Of a DNA stretch of 64,000 bases, positions 51,218 to 60,605 are shown in pieces. The notes beneath the pieces were generated by a model that did no database searches, was not told the DNA's origin, and saw only the letters and a program-made list of their open reading frames with translations. Source of the DNA: an uncultured Bacteroidota bacterium. Lineage in GTDB: Bacteria; Bacteroidota; Bacteroidia; Chitinophagales; Chitinophagaceae. How positions within the stretch are numbered: the first letter of the stretch is position 1; each line of letters starts with the position of its first letter. Where the stretch lies: NCBI GenBank assembly GCA_903887415.1, contig CAISPO010000065.1, positions 1-64,000 of the forward strand. Reading direction: 5' to 3'. The position numbers and the translations under genes were made by a program.

Positions 51218-52447
51218 ATGATACATCCCAAAGATCTGCGAATAGACGACTATACCTATGATCTTCCCGATGAGCGGATAGCTAAATACCCGTTGCCGGA
51301 CCGAGATGCGTCTAAACTACTCATTTATAAGGAAGGTAAGATTGTGGAAGATAATTACCGGAATCTGGCGTCATGCATTCCGGCTAATAGTTTTATGGTC
51401 TTCAACCAGACAAAAGTGGTGAATGCACGGCTGTTGTTCATAAAGCCATCGGGCGGTACAATAGAAGTATTTTGCCTGGCGCCCGCAGACACTTATGCAG
51501 ACATACAAAGCGCTATGCTGCAAAAGGGTAAGGTGCAATGGGAATGCCTTGTTGGTGGTGCCAGTAAGTGGAAGCATGGAATGGTGTTGCAGCTTAGCAA
51601 CCAGATGCCGGAGTTCGTACTCTCCGCAAAGATCATAAGCCGGACTGCTGCTTCATTTGTGCTGGAACTGGCATGGGACGATACGGCACTGACTTTCGCG
51701 GAAGTGTTGCATTTCACCGGTAAAGTCCCCTTACCACCCTATCTGCATCGTAACGCCGAGGCCAGTGATGAAGAACGCTACCAAACCCTGTTTGCTAAAG
51801 AAGAAGGCAGTGTAGCCGCGCCCACTGCCGGGCTGCATTTTACAAAAGAAGTATTTCAAAGCCTCACGGAAAAAAGTGTAGGTACAGGATATGTCACACT
51901 TCACGTAGGTGCTGGCACCTTTAAGCCAGTGAAAAGTGAAACGATGGCGGAGCATGAAATGCATGCTGAGTGGATAGAGGTAAGCAGGGCGTTCATCAAA
52001 CAATTGGAAGCCCATCTGAAAGGAAACATAGTAGCGGTTGGCACCACGTCGCTCCGCACACTGGAAAGCCTCTACTGGATAGGCAATAAATTGGTGAATG
52101 GAGAAAAAATAGATCTTGATGGCACCGCTGTTAGCCAGTGGGACCCGTATGAACGATCCTTGACCTGTACCGCTGAAGATGCGCTCCGCGCTATACTCAC
52201 GTTTCTTGAGACCAGCAAAATCGGCAAACTGGTAACCCGCACACAAATATTAATAGCACCGGGATATACATTCAGGATTGTAAAAGGACTGGTCACGAAT
52301 TTTCATCAGCCGAAAAGCACGCTGTTGTTGTTGGTATCGGCTTTTATAGGTGAAGACTGGCTGAGGGTCTATGAGTATGCGATGGAGCATGATTTCCGGT
52401 TTCTGAGCTATGGGGATGGGAGCTTGTTGTGGCGAGCCACGCCATAA
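51218..52447 (+). CDS. queA: tRNA ribosyltransferase-isomerase QueA
   Basis: Uses S-adenosylmethionine to build epoxyqueuosine on tRNA. Conserved: YDLPDERIAKYPLPDRDASKLL, NQTKVVNARL, APTAGLHFT, HVGAGTFKPV and HQPKSTLLLLVSAF. At 409 residues it is longer than the ~350 usual; typical of Bacteroidota forms. The ATG touches the dgt stop, so both form one transcript. Confidence 0.95.
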   Translation: MIHPKDLRIDDYTYDLPDERIAKYPLPDRDASKLLIYKEGKIVEDNYRNLASCIPANSFMVFNQTKVVNARLLFIKPSGGTIEVFCLAPADTYADIQSAMLQKGKVQWECLVGGASKWKHGMVLQLSNQMPEFVLSAKIISRTAASFVLELAWDDTALTFAEVLHFTGKVPLPPYLHRNAEASDEERYQTLFAKEEGSVAAPTAGLHFTKEVFQSLTEKSVGTGYVTLHVGAGTFKPVKSETMAEHEMHAEWIEVSRAFIKQLEAHLKGNIVAVGTTSLRTLESLYWIGNKLVNGEKIDLDGTAVSQWDPYERSLTCTAEDALRAILTFLETSKIGKLVTRTQILIAPGYTFRIVKGLVTNFHQPKSTLLLLVSAFIGEDWLRVYEYAMEHDFRFLSYGDGSLLWRATP

Positions 52448-52519
52448 TCCGCATCAACCGGAAAGGAAACTGCAGCGGTTTGAGTTTCAATATTTAACAT
52501 TAACCTAATCTCCATTTTG

Positions 52520-52527
52520 TAATTTTG
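52520..52527 (+). promoter_or_regulatory. -7 box of nadC
   Basis: TAATTTTG, 22 bases before the TTG start codon at 52550; this supports a start at that TTG, since no ATG lies between. Confidence 0.5.
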
Positions 52528-52549
52528 CAAACCATTTAATACTTATATT

Positions 52550-53389
52550 TTGAACACACGCGAATTTATTGAGGCCGCTTTACAAGAGGATGTACAGAAT
52601 GGAGACTACTCTACGCTGGCCAGCATACCAGCAGACGCAAAGGGTAAAGCGGTACTGAAAATAAAAGAAAATGGCGTAATAGCCGGCATAGACCTTGCCG
52701 CAGAAATATTTCGTTTCCTGGAGCCGGGCGTGGTCTTCACTTTTTTCAAAAGGGATGGTGATAAAGTTGCCAATGGCGAGATAGCTTTTGAAGTTACTGC
52801 CAGCGTTCATACCATTCTGAAAGCCGAGCGGCTGACGCTCAACTGTATGCAGCGCATGAGCGGTATAGCCACACTTACCAGCCAATATGTAAATGCCATA
52901 AAAGGCTATCCCACCAAAATTCTTGATACCCGCAAAACCACCCCTTTATTCAGAGCATATGAGAAAGAAGCCGTGCGCATAGGCGGCGGCGTAAACCACC
53001 GCATGGGCCTGTATGACATGGTGATGCTGAAGGATAACCACATTGATTTTTGCGGCGGTATCAGGCAGGCTATTGAGAACACCTGCGATTATCTCAAAAA
53101 GAACAGCCTCAATCTTAAGATAGAAGTGGAGACACGAAATATAGATGATGTGAAACAGGTTTTGGCTGTGGGTAAAATAGACCGGATAATGCTGGACAAC
53201 TATACGCCCGACCAGATTGAAGAAGCAGTAACCCTTATAGGCGGTAAGTACGAGACAGAAGCATCCGGAGGTATAACGCTGGATAACATCATAGCCTATG
53301 CCCGCACCGGTGTTGATTTTATATCGGTTGGGGCCATAATCCACCACGCAGTAAGCCTGGACTTAAGCCTAAAAGCGCAGATACTATGA
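52550..53389 (+). CDS. nadC: Quinolinate phosphoribosyltransferase
   Basis: Forms nicotinate mononucleotide from quinolinate and PRPP in NAD synthesis, 279 residues. LDTRKTTPLFRAYEKEAVRIGGGVNHRMGL and MLKDNHI are diagnostic, as are EVETRN and SGGITLDNI. Start is TTG at 52550. The stop overlaps the ATG of the lipid kinase gene by four bases. nadA and nadB are not in the window. Confidence 0.95.
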   Translation: MNTREFIEAALQEDVQNGDYSTLASIPADAKGKAVLKIKENGVIAGIDLAAEIFRFLEPGVVFTFFKRDGDKVANGEIAFEVTASVHTILKAERLTLNCMQRMSGIATLTSQYVNAIKGYPTKILDTRKTTPLFRAYEKEAVRIGGGVNHRMGLYDMVMLKDNHIDFCGGIRQAIENTCDYLKKNSLNLKIEVETRNIDDVKQVLAVGKIDRIMLDNYTPDQIEEAVTLIGGKYETEASGGITLDNIIAYARTGVDFISVGAIIHHAVSLDLSLKAQIL

Positions 53390-54264
53390 GCAAAAAACAT
53401 GTGGTGTTTATCATCAACCCTAAATCAGGAGTGGAGCGCCAAAAGGAAATTAATGCGGCTATTTTAGCCCACCTTGATGAGAAAAGGCATACACATGAAA
53501 TATGGAATACTGAATATGCCAAACACGGCATAGCGTTGGCAAGAGAGGCGGCTGAAAAAGGCGCTTATGCAGTAGTCGCTGTTGGCGGAGACGGCTCTGT
53601 AAATGATATTGTGCAGGGGCTTATGGGCACCAATACTTTGCTTGCTATAATACCTAAAGGTTCTGGCAACGGCATGGCCCGCACCATGCGCATACCGCTG
53701 GATGTATCGGAAGCAATAAAGGTGATCAATAAGGGGAACGTTTGCGAAATGGATGTGGCCTTTGCAAATGGCGCTCCGTTCATTAGTAACGCAGGTGTGG
53801 CTTTTGACGCGCTTATTTCCAAGAAGTTTGCAAAGAGCGAAAAACGCGGCCTCATGGTCTATAGCTGGCTGGTAACCAAATATATGTGGCTATACAAGGT
53901 ACGCGACTTCAGAATAGTTGTTGATGGTGTGGAGCATAAGTCGAAGGCATTTATGATCAATGTGGCCAATGGCCAGCAGTTTGGATATAACTTCAAGATA
54001 GCCCCGATGGCCAGTTACAGCGATGGCATACTTGATGTTATCATCATCCGGAAATTCCCTAAGATACTTGGCGGCATGCTGGTGGTACGTGCTATGACCG
54101 GTACTATAGCAAAAAGCCCTTTTGTAAAACATATCACCGGAAAAGAGATAACCATTTCCAACCCATTGCTGAAGCTGATGCAAACAGACGGAGATGCCCA
54201 TGCGTGTGAGAGCGAGATAAAATTTACGGTGCAGAAAGGTGCACAGAAAGTGATCGTACCCTAG
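53386..54264 (+). CDS. Diacylglycerol/lipid kinase (YegS/DagK family)
   Basis: Kinase of 292 residues. IINPKSG and the nucleotide motif VVAVGGDGSVNDIVQGL with PKGSGNGMART are the DAGK catalytic domain signatures; the C-terminal half is the usual sandwich (DGDAHACESEIKFTV). It may phosphorylate diacylglycerol or a sphingoid base; substrate open. Translationally coupled to nadC by an ATGA overlap, with no evident functional link. Confidence 0.9.
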   Translation: MSKKHVVFIINPKSGVERQKEINAAILAHLDEKRHTHEIWNTEYAKHGIALAREAAEKGAYAVVAVGGDGSVNDIVQGLMGTNTLLAIIPKGSGNGMARTMRIPLDVSEAIKVINKGNVCEMDVAFANGAPFISNAGVAFDALISKKFAKSEKRGLMVYSWLVTKYMWLYKVRDFRIVVDGVEHKSKAFMINVANGQQFGYNFKIAPMASYSDGILDVIIIRKFPKILGGMLVVRAMTGTIAKSPFVKHITGKEITISNPLLKLMQTDGDAHACESEIKFTVQKGAQKVIVP

Positions 54265-54385
54265 ATAACGAGCTTGTCTTCGATACATAAACCGGATCGC
54301 TCTAAAAATATCAGCGCTTGTTTCTCAGCTTATTAGCGCATACACTTTTTTTGCTAGGCCTTTTTTTCATGGTGACACTTTGCAT

Positions 54386-54421
54386 CATGAAAATCCTTTA
54401 ATCAACTGAATCAAGGTTCAG
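54386..54421. repeat. GATT-periodic repeat overlapping the 3' end of the GNAT gene
   Basis: AATCCTTTAATCAACTGAAT then CAAGGTTCAG. Read as the reverse complement it matches 28791-28830 in layout. It supplies the last codons (LNLDSVD) and the stop of the acetyltransferase gene. Confidence 0.6.
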
Positions 54422-54850
54422 GGCCTTCTCCATATGGTAGTGCGGTATCCCCACCTCCACAAATTCCTCTCCCACCTGCTGGTAGTCCATACTTTTATAA
54501 AAGCCCAGCACCACTTTACGGGCATGGAGAATTATCTTTTTGTACCCAGACCTTGCGGCATGTTGTTCCAGCGCCTGCACCAGTAGGCGGCCCACACCCT
54601 TACCCTGTTGTTCGTTATATACCGCCATGGCGCGTAGCTGCACCGTTTCTGCATTCTTGGGTTCCATAAGCACACAACCTACTACCTTTTCGTCCAGCTC
54701 GGCGATAAAAACCGTATTGATATTATCACGGCTCAGGTCTTCATTTTTTAATGAGAGCCCGAGCGGTGTTCGCAGCATAGCTTCGCGCAGGTCCCACACC
54801 TGTTGATACTTGGGAGAAGATTGGTCCATTATGGAAACAGAGACGCCCAT
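54398..54850 (-). CDS. GNAT-family acetyltransferase
   Basis: Protein of 150 residues. The acetyl-CoA loop QLRAMAVYNEQQGKGVGRLL (Q/R-x-x-G-x-G/A as QGKGVG) and a downstream YKKIILHARKVVLGFYKSMDY are typical; similar to ElaA/YjcF-like proteins. Substrate unknown. It starts one base after the stop of the von Willebrand protein and is co-transcribed. Its final residues derive from an intergenic repeat. Confidence 0.88.
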   Translation of the reverse strand: MGVSVSIMDQSSPKYQQVWDLREAMLRTPLGLSLKNEDLSRDNINTVFIAELDEKVVGCVLMEPKNAETVQLRAMAVYNEQQGKGVGRLLVQALEQHAARSGYKKIILHARKVVLGFYKSMDYQQVGEEFVEVGIPHYHMEKALNLDSVD

Positions 54851-54851
54851 G

Positions 54852-57224
54852 CTATTTGATTTCTATGATTTGTTCTACCGTTGTCTTAATGATGAAAGTA
54901 ATAACTGTCTCCTTTTGCAGTGGCCCGGCTGGCCCCTTCCTGAAATGGACCTCGTATATCCCAGGCAGTATGCTCCTGTGCTTGTTTATAGGGTCGCTGA
55001 GATTCAGTGTAACGTATTTGAGCATTTTGTCGCCTTCCTGCTTATACAGGTCGGCTGTTTTTATATTTCCGTCGGTAACAAAAGTAACAAAGCCCGGCTG
55101 CGGTATCGAGATGACGGTCTCGTTAAAGTCCAGATCCACGTTGCGGTCTGTCTGCGGGAAGGTGTTGATCATAATATGGTAATTGCCGGGTTCATACATC
55201 AGCCGCTCCGTGCATTTCTGGTCCTGCACACGGCCCTGCGATTTGTTGCGCTCTATGACCCGTGCCATAAATTCAGTCACCGGCCTGTTCGGCGCTTTTT
55301 CATATTCAAAGCTCAGCGAAGCCGGATGCACGATCACCATTATCTTGTTTTTTTTGTTCGGCTCAATTTTCACATTGCTCACCTCCAGGCTCCTGCGCGC
55401 AGAGAGGGCTATGTTGAACGTACCGTTCGGCAATGTGGTGATCGGATCAGGGTTGCCGCTGGCGTCAACGGTACGGTAAAAAGTTTTTACTATATTCTTA
55501 GTGGCGGGGTCTAAGAGCAGCATTTGCGGCGTGCTGCTGAAGAATTTCCCTTTACCATCGGTAAGATAGACCTCTACGGTTGTCTCTTTTGCGTCTTCAT
55601 GCGAATCCACGGTATATTCGGCTCTCTTGGGCTGGCCGGGTATTTCCTTTTCAGGAGCTTTTATGGCCACCTTAGGGAGATCTATCTTAAGCGGCGGCAA
55701 TGGCGGCAGCTTCACCGGCACAATAGATTTCTCTTCTATAACTATTAATATCTGTAGATGCCGGAAAGGCGCAAGCGGCAGGCGGGCGATGTTCTCGGTT
55801 TTGTTTTTAGGCGCTTTGGGTGTATCAATAACTACGGGCGGTAGTTTTATGTCAGGCTGTAGTTGGTGTGGCTTCGCCAAATTCGGAGTTCCTGTAGCAA
55901 ACGAGGTTGGCTGTGACAGGGCGAGGCGGGCAGTGCTTTCCTCAGCTAATGTCGGCGGGATCTTTATTTCCGGCACAGGTAAAGGGGAAACTGGTTTAAT
56001 ATTTTGAGAAGGATGCGGCTCAACGGCATATTGCCTGGGAATTGCCAGGGTAATGCCGGAGATATGTTCCTGCTCGGTTGGCACCACAATATTTACTGTT
56101 GGCAGGTCAACAGCTTTTATGTTTTTCATTGCGGGTGTTCCTATACTAAATGGCTTCCCTTCCGCCAGCGGCATGTAGTCGATATTATCAGCAGTTGCCG
56201 GCGCTACAATGTTCACTGGCGGCAATGCAGCCTCGTTAAGTGTTTTGGGTGTGGGTATAGCGGTGTAAAAGGGCTTGTATCCATTCACCGGCAGGCGGGC
56301 AATGTTTTCCGAAGGCAATTTCGCAGGCGGCAGGTCCACTTTTATTTTGGTGACAGGCTTGGCTACCGTGTCTTTCGGTTTTGTAGCCACGGTCACGGCA
56401 GTATCTGCGATAGTTTTTACTGGCTTAGGCTGCGGCGATTCGGTGGGCGCTTTTTTTACCTCTGGTTCGGGAACTTTTATTTCAGGGATAGTTACTTTCA
56501 GCACACTGGGGGCAGTCGCGGCTATGGTTTGTATCTCCTTATAGTCCGTCTTTGTGATCTTCAGCAACGGGCGAAATGCGGTCACAATAGTGCTTACTGC
56601 CTTTGGCATGTCCGCATCTTTCGTTACCTGCAGATAGTCGCCCATGCATGAATAGGTAACTTTTAAAGACGGGTCATCCTCCAGGCTTACAATATAGGGC
56701 TTGAAGTATATCTTGTACTTCATCAATTTTTTCATCACCTCACATATATCCCCGCCGCAGCTTTCACCCCCGTCTGTTAACAGGATGATGCTGTAGGCAT
56801 TATGGTCTTCGTCCACAAGGTCATACTTGGCAGCCTGCATGAGGGCATAGGCTATCGGCGTAACGCCCAGGGGGTGTATATCCTCCAGCCTCAGTGACAT
56901 TTGTGTCCGGTTATCTTTACTGAAGGGAACTTCGTTTTTAGTATCGTAGCAGTTGTTTTGCTCTACGGTATATTGATGCCCGAACACACGCAGTGAAAAC
57001 TCCACCTGGCTGTTAATGGCATAGATACTGTCCATCAGGCGCATAATGAGCTCATCGGCGGCCTTATATTTTTCTTTACCGCTGGGCCATTTCTGGATCA
57101 TGCTCGATGATTCATCGAGCAGTATGAGTATGCGTGACTGTGTCAGGTCGCTCTTTGGCTGGGCGAACGAAATATAAGTACAAAAAAGACTTAATAAGAA
57201 TACTAAATAACCCTTTAAACGCAT
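54852..57224 (-). CDS. Secreted von Willebrand A protein with proline-rich repeats
   Basis: Exported protein of 790 residues. Signal peptide (MRLKGYLVFLLSLFCTYISFAQ), then a vWA domain (about 28-217) with MIDAS residues D37-E-S39-S-S41, T122 (LGVTP) and TDGGES. Residues ~230-530 are proline-rich and built of about four or five degenerate units of ~45-50 residues with LPPVNIV/LPTVNIV, KPF and TP spaced alike. The C-terminus (~540-790) has two beta-rich parts, each shaped like a tube domain. The ATG at 57224 is chosen since a -7-like TATCTTAG (57240-57233) covers the GTG at 57233. Ligand unknown. Confidence 0.82.
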   Translation of the reverse strand: MRLKGYLVFLLSLFCTYISFAQPKSDLTQSRILILLDESSSMIQKWPSGKEKYKAADELIMRLMDSIYAINSQVEFSLRVFGHQYTVEQNNCYDTKNEVPFSKDNRTQMSLRLEDIHPLGVTPIAYALMQAAKYDLVDEDHNAYSIILLTDGGESCGGDICEVMKKLMKYKIYFKPYIVSLEDDPSLKVTYSCMGDYLQVTKDADMPKAVSTIVTAFRPLLKITKTDYKEIQTIAATAPSVLKVTIPEIKVPEPEVKKAPTESPQPKPVKTIADTAVTVATKPKDTVAKPVTKIKVDLPPAKLPSENIARLPVNGYKPFYTAIPTPKTLNEAALPPVNIVAPATADNIDYMPLAEGKPFSIGTPAMKNIKAVDLPTVNIVVPTEQEHISGITLAIPRQYAVEPHPSQNIKPVSPLPVPEIKIPPTLAEESTARLALSQPTSFATGTPNLAKPHQLQPDIKLPPVVIDTPKAPKNKTENIARLPLAPFRHLQILIVIEEKSIVPVKLPPLPPLKIDLPKVAIKAPEKEIPGQPKRAEYTVDSHEDAKETTVEVYLTDGKGKFFSSTPQMLLLDPATKNIVKTFYRTVDASGNPDPITTLPNGTFNIALSARRSLEVSNVKIEPNKKNKIMVIVHPASLSFEYEKAPNRPVTEFMARVIERNKSQGRVQDQKCTERLMYEPGNYHIMINTFPQTDRNVDLDFNETVISIPQPGFVTFVTDGNIKTADLYKQEGDKMLKYVTLNLSDPINKHRSILPGIYEVHFRKGPAGPLQKETVITFIIKTTVEQIIEIK

Positions 57225-57449
57225 GAAACGCACTAAGATACGCTGAAACGAATGAAAACGAACTCCAAAAATACGGTGAAATAAGGGAAATGGGATTATG
57301 ATTATTCCGCTTACCTATAATAAAATGGTAAATCTGGTTTATCGCGACCTGGAAGTAAAAATCGCTCACAGGTCGAAGGTTCTTTCGTCAAGGTCTCGAA
57401 AATAATCAGGATTAAATAATTAGTACCTTTATTCCCGCAGATTTACGAC

Positions 57450-57469
57450 CCTGCCTACCGGCAGGCAGG
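57450..57469. repeat. Palindrome CCTGCCTACCGGCAGGCAGG in the folA leader
   Basis: Near-perfect 20-bp palindrome, of the CCTGCCGGCAGG type often scattered in Bacteroidota genomes. It lies 28 bases before the folA ATG, after TACCTTTA (57424-57431), a weak -7 box. The rest of the 273-base gap to the von Willebrand gene shows nothing else. Confidence 0.5.
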
Positions 57470-57497
57470 TTATAACTCACAACTTACGACTAAGCAA

Positions 57498-58001
57498 ATG
57501 ATTCTTTCCTTTATAGTAGCTGTTTCTGAAAACAATGTCATAGGCAAGCACAATACATTGCCCTGGCACCTGCCGGAAGACCTGAAGTTTTTTAAGCGCA
57601 CTACGATGGGTAAGCCCGTGTTAATGGGCCGCAAAACGTTTGAATCGCTGGGAAGGGCGCTGCCGGGAAGGCTCAACATTGTTATATCCGGGAACAAAGA
57701 CCTGAAGCTACCCGAAGGCGTGCTGCTGTATGATAATATAACGGCTGCAACGGAAAGGCTGCAACAGGAAAATGCAGAGGAAGGCTTTATTATTGGCGGC
57801 GGGCAGATATTTGAAGCAACTATGCCATTAGCCGACCGGATGTACATAACACGGGTACATACTGTTATTCATGATGCTGACGCTTTTTTCCCAAATATCG
57901 ACCACACACACTGGAAACTGGTTTGGGAAGAAAAACACCATGTTGATGATTTCCATCAATATCCTTTTACCTTTCAGAAATATGAGCGGGTGGAAATGTA
58001 A
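57498..58001 (+). CDS. folA: Dihydrofolate reductase
   Basis: 167-residue NADPH-dependent enzyme making tetrahydrofolate. VAVSENNVIGKHNTLPWHLPEDLKFFK includes the Met20-type loop and catalytic Asp/Glu; GRKTFESLGRALPGRLNIV and FIIGGGQIF bind NADPH. No thyA neighbour. Confidence 0.97.
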   Translation: MILSFIVAVSENNVIGKHNTLPWHLPEDLKFFKRTTMGKPVLMGRKTFESLGRALPGRLNIVISGNKDLKLPEGVLLYDNITAATERLQQENAEEGFIIGGGQIFEATMPLADRMYITRVHTVIHDADAFFPNIDHTHWKLVWEEKHHVDDFHQYPFTFQKYERVEM

Positions 58002-58089
58002 ATGAATACCACTCAAAAAACATTTTATCATTCGCGGGTAAAGAAAATGCATTGCGTCTTTACATACTACTAGATAGAACCTGCTGCTC

Positions 58090-58593
58090 ATGCCTTTTCA
58101 TTCCTTCACTGAATATCTGATATACAAATGGAAAGCTATGGGCCGCCACGGCACACATTCTCCGTTTGTGTATGACTTTGTAGAGCGTGTGCTACTGGAT
58201 AAAGAGCTGCTGCATAAAGAATACCTTGTAAAATGCCCCTGGCTGCCGCTGAAGTATGAGAACCTCATTTGCCGCATCGCTACCTACTACAACTACAAGG
58301 ACACTTTATTTCTACCCCCGGCCGCTGCAGTTGAGCACAGAGCAGATATATTATTGCTCCCCGAAAAAGAACCGGGTAAATGGATAACCCTGATGGATGA
58401 GCATCTGCACCTGCTGCGAAATAACGGCGTTGTAATAATGACTGGCATTCATAAAACACCATTGCATAGCAAGGCATGGCGTGGCGCGACGAAGCGTGCG
58501 CAAGTGCGCATGAGCATTGATCTGTTTGGCATAGGCTTGTTATTGTTCCGGGAAGAGTTTAAGGAGCAGCAGCATTTTATACTGAAATACTAA
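58090..58593 (+). CDS. Shortened relative of a class I methyltransferase family
   Basis: Protein of 167 residues. The start (YKWKAMGRHGTHSPFVYDFV) and the end (MSIDLFGIGLLLFREEF) match the two ends of a Bacteroidota SAM-dependent methyltransferase family of ~240 residues. The middle, where the glycine-rich SAM-binding strand and the acidic turn should lie, is only ~75 residues and has no GxGxG-type motif (ICRIATYYNYKDTLFLPPAA). It is probably not a methyltransferase. Its stop overlaps the convergent small gene by four bases. Confidence 0.65.
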   Translation: MPFHSFTEYLIYKWKAMGRHGTHSPFVYDFVERVLLDKELLHKEYLVKCPWLPLKYENLICRIATYYNYKDTLFLPPAAAVEHRADILLLPEKEPGKWITLMDEHLHLLRNNGVVIMTGIHKTPLHSKAWRGATKRAQVRMSIDLFGIGLLLFREEFKEQQHFILKY

Positions 58594-58772
58594 GCCAGCG
58601 GATCTTCTTCTGCGGATGCATTGCTTCCTTTTGCAAAAAAGCCTTCCACGAAGCCGTTGAACATAGGCGGCACTTTGCCCATCAGGTAATCCTTCATGAC
58701 CCCCAGTGCCTTATGGGCCTGCTCTTCACTAAGCCCTGCTTTTTCTTTTAATTGCTGTACTAAGTCGTCCAT
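58590..58772 (-). CDS. Small helical protein downstream of clpX
   Basis: 60 residues: MDDLVQQLKEKAGLSEEQAH, then KALGVMKDYLMGKVPPMFNG and an acidic end. Looks like small soluble proteins of related Bacteroidota; no function known. It lies 34 bases after clpX, same strand, and may share its transcript. Confidence 0.65.
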   Translation of the reverse strand: MDDLVQQLKEKAGLSEEQAHKALGVMKDYLMGKVPPMFNGFVEGFFAKGSNASAEEDPLA

Positions 58773-58806
58773 TTTGGATATTGACTTTTGGGATTTTGGA
58801 TTTTGT

Positions 58807-60060
<1,254 letters not shown>

Positions 60061-60087
60061 TAACGGTTACACTAAATTATTGAGGTG

Positions 60088-60095
60088 CAAAGGTA
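60088..60095 (-). promoter_or_regulatory. -7 box of clpX
   Basis: Minus strand TACCTTTG followed by GCACC, a common Bacteroidota form. Confidence 0.55.
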
Positions 60096-60191
60096 CGGGA
60101 AAAACCGGGAACCGGTGCGGATGGTCTCGTTATGAATAACACGATAATAGGAATAACAGAACTGCGTTATTCAATTTCATATCTTTGTTAT

Positions 60192-60572
60192 ATGGGACTT
60201 ATATATGCCGACCTGCTGATAACGAATCCAGCCAAAGAGGAATTAGCTGGAATCAAAGCTAAAGCGCTGGTTGATACCGGGGCTTTGTTTCTTTGCATAC
60301 CTGCCCATATCGCTACCCAATTGAAACTGAAGGAGTATGAGCAGCGGGAGGTGACCATCGCCGACGGCTCAAGGAAGCTGTGCAGCTATGTTGGCCCAGT
60401 GCACGTAAAATATGCAAACCGCCAGTGTGTTACCGGTGCAATGGTGATTGGAGAAGAGGTTTTACTGGGAGCGATACCTATTGAAGATATGGATCTTATT
60501 ATTCATCCGGCGCAATTAAAATTGATGGCAAATCCGGAGAATCCCAATATACCCGGCGCAATTGTAAAATAG
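60192..60572 (+). CDS. Retropepsin-like (clan AA) aspartic protease
   Basis: Protein of 126 residues; the DTG motif is in ALVDTGALFLCIP near residue 34, followed by beta-strand text (VTIADGSRKLCSYVGPVHV) and ALLG-type EEVLLGAIPIEDMDLIIHP, the second turn of retropepsin folds. Such single-domain proteins dimerise and are of unknown role in bacteria. An ATG at 60132 lies before the -7 box TATCTTTG (60180-60187), so the start is the ATG at 60192, only four bases after the box. Confidence 0.8.
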   Translation: MGLIYADLLITNPAKEELAGIKAKALVDTGALFLCIPAHIATQLKLKEYEQREVTIADGSRKLCSYVGPVHVKYANRQCVTGAMVIGEEVLLGAIPIEDMDLIIHPAQLKLMANPENPNIPGAIVK

Positions 60573-60592
60573 TAGCCTGTTTATTAAACAAT

Positions 60593-60600
60593 TACCTTTG
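60593..60600 (+). promoter_or_regulatory. -7 box five bases before the second flippase gene
   Basis: TACCTTTG is a perfect box and ends five bases before the ATG at 60606; the mRNA would have almost no leader. Confidence 0.45.
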
Positions 60601-60605
60601 CGCAC

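Noticed and set aside
54265-54397. Terminator after the lipid kinase gene
   Set aside because: GCGCT...AGCGC arms are only five bases with a long loop; the later T-run is not adjacent.
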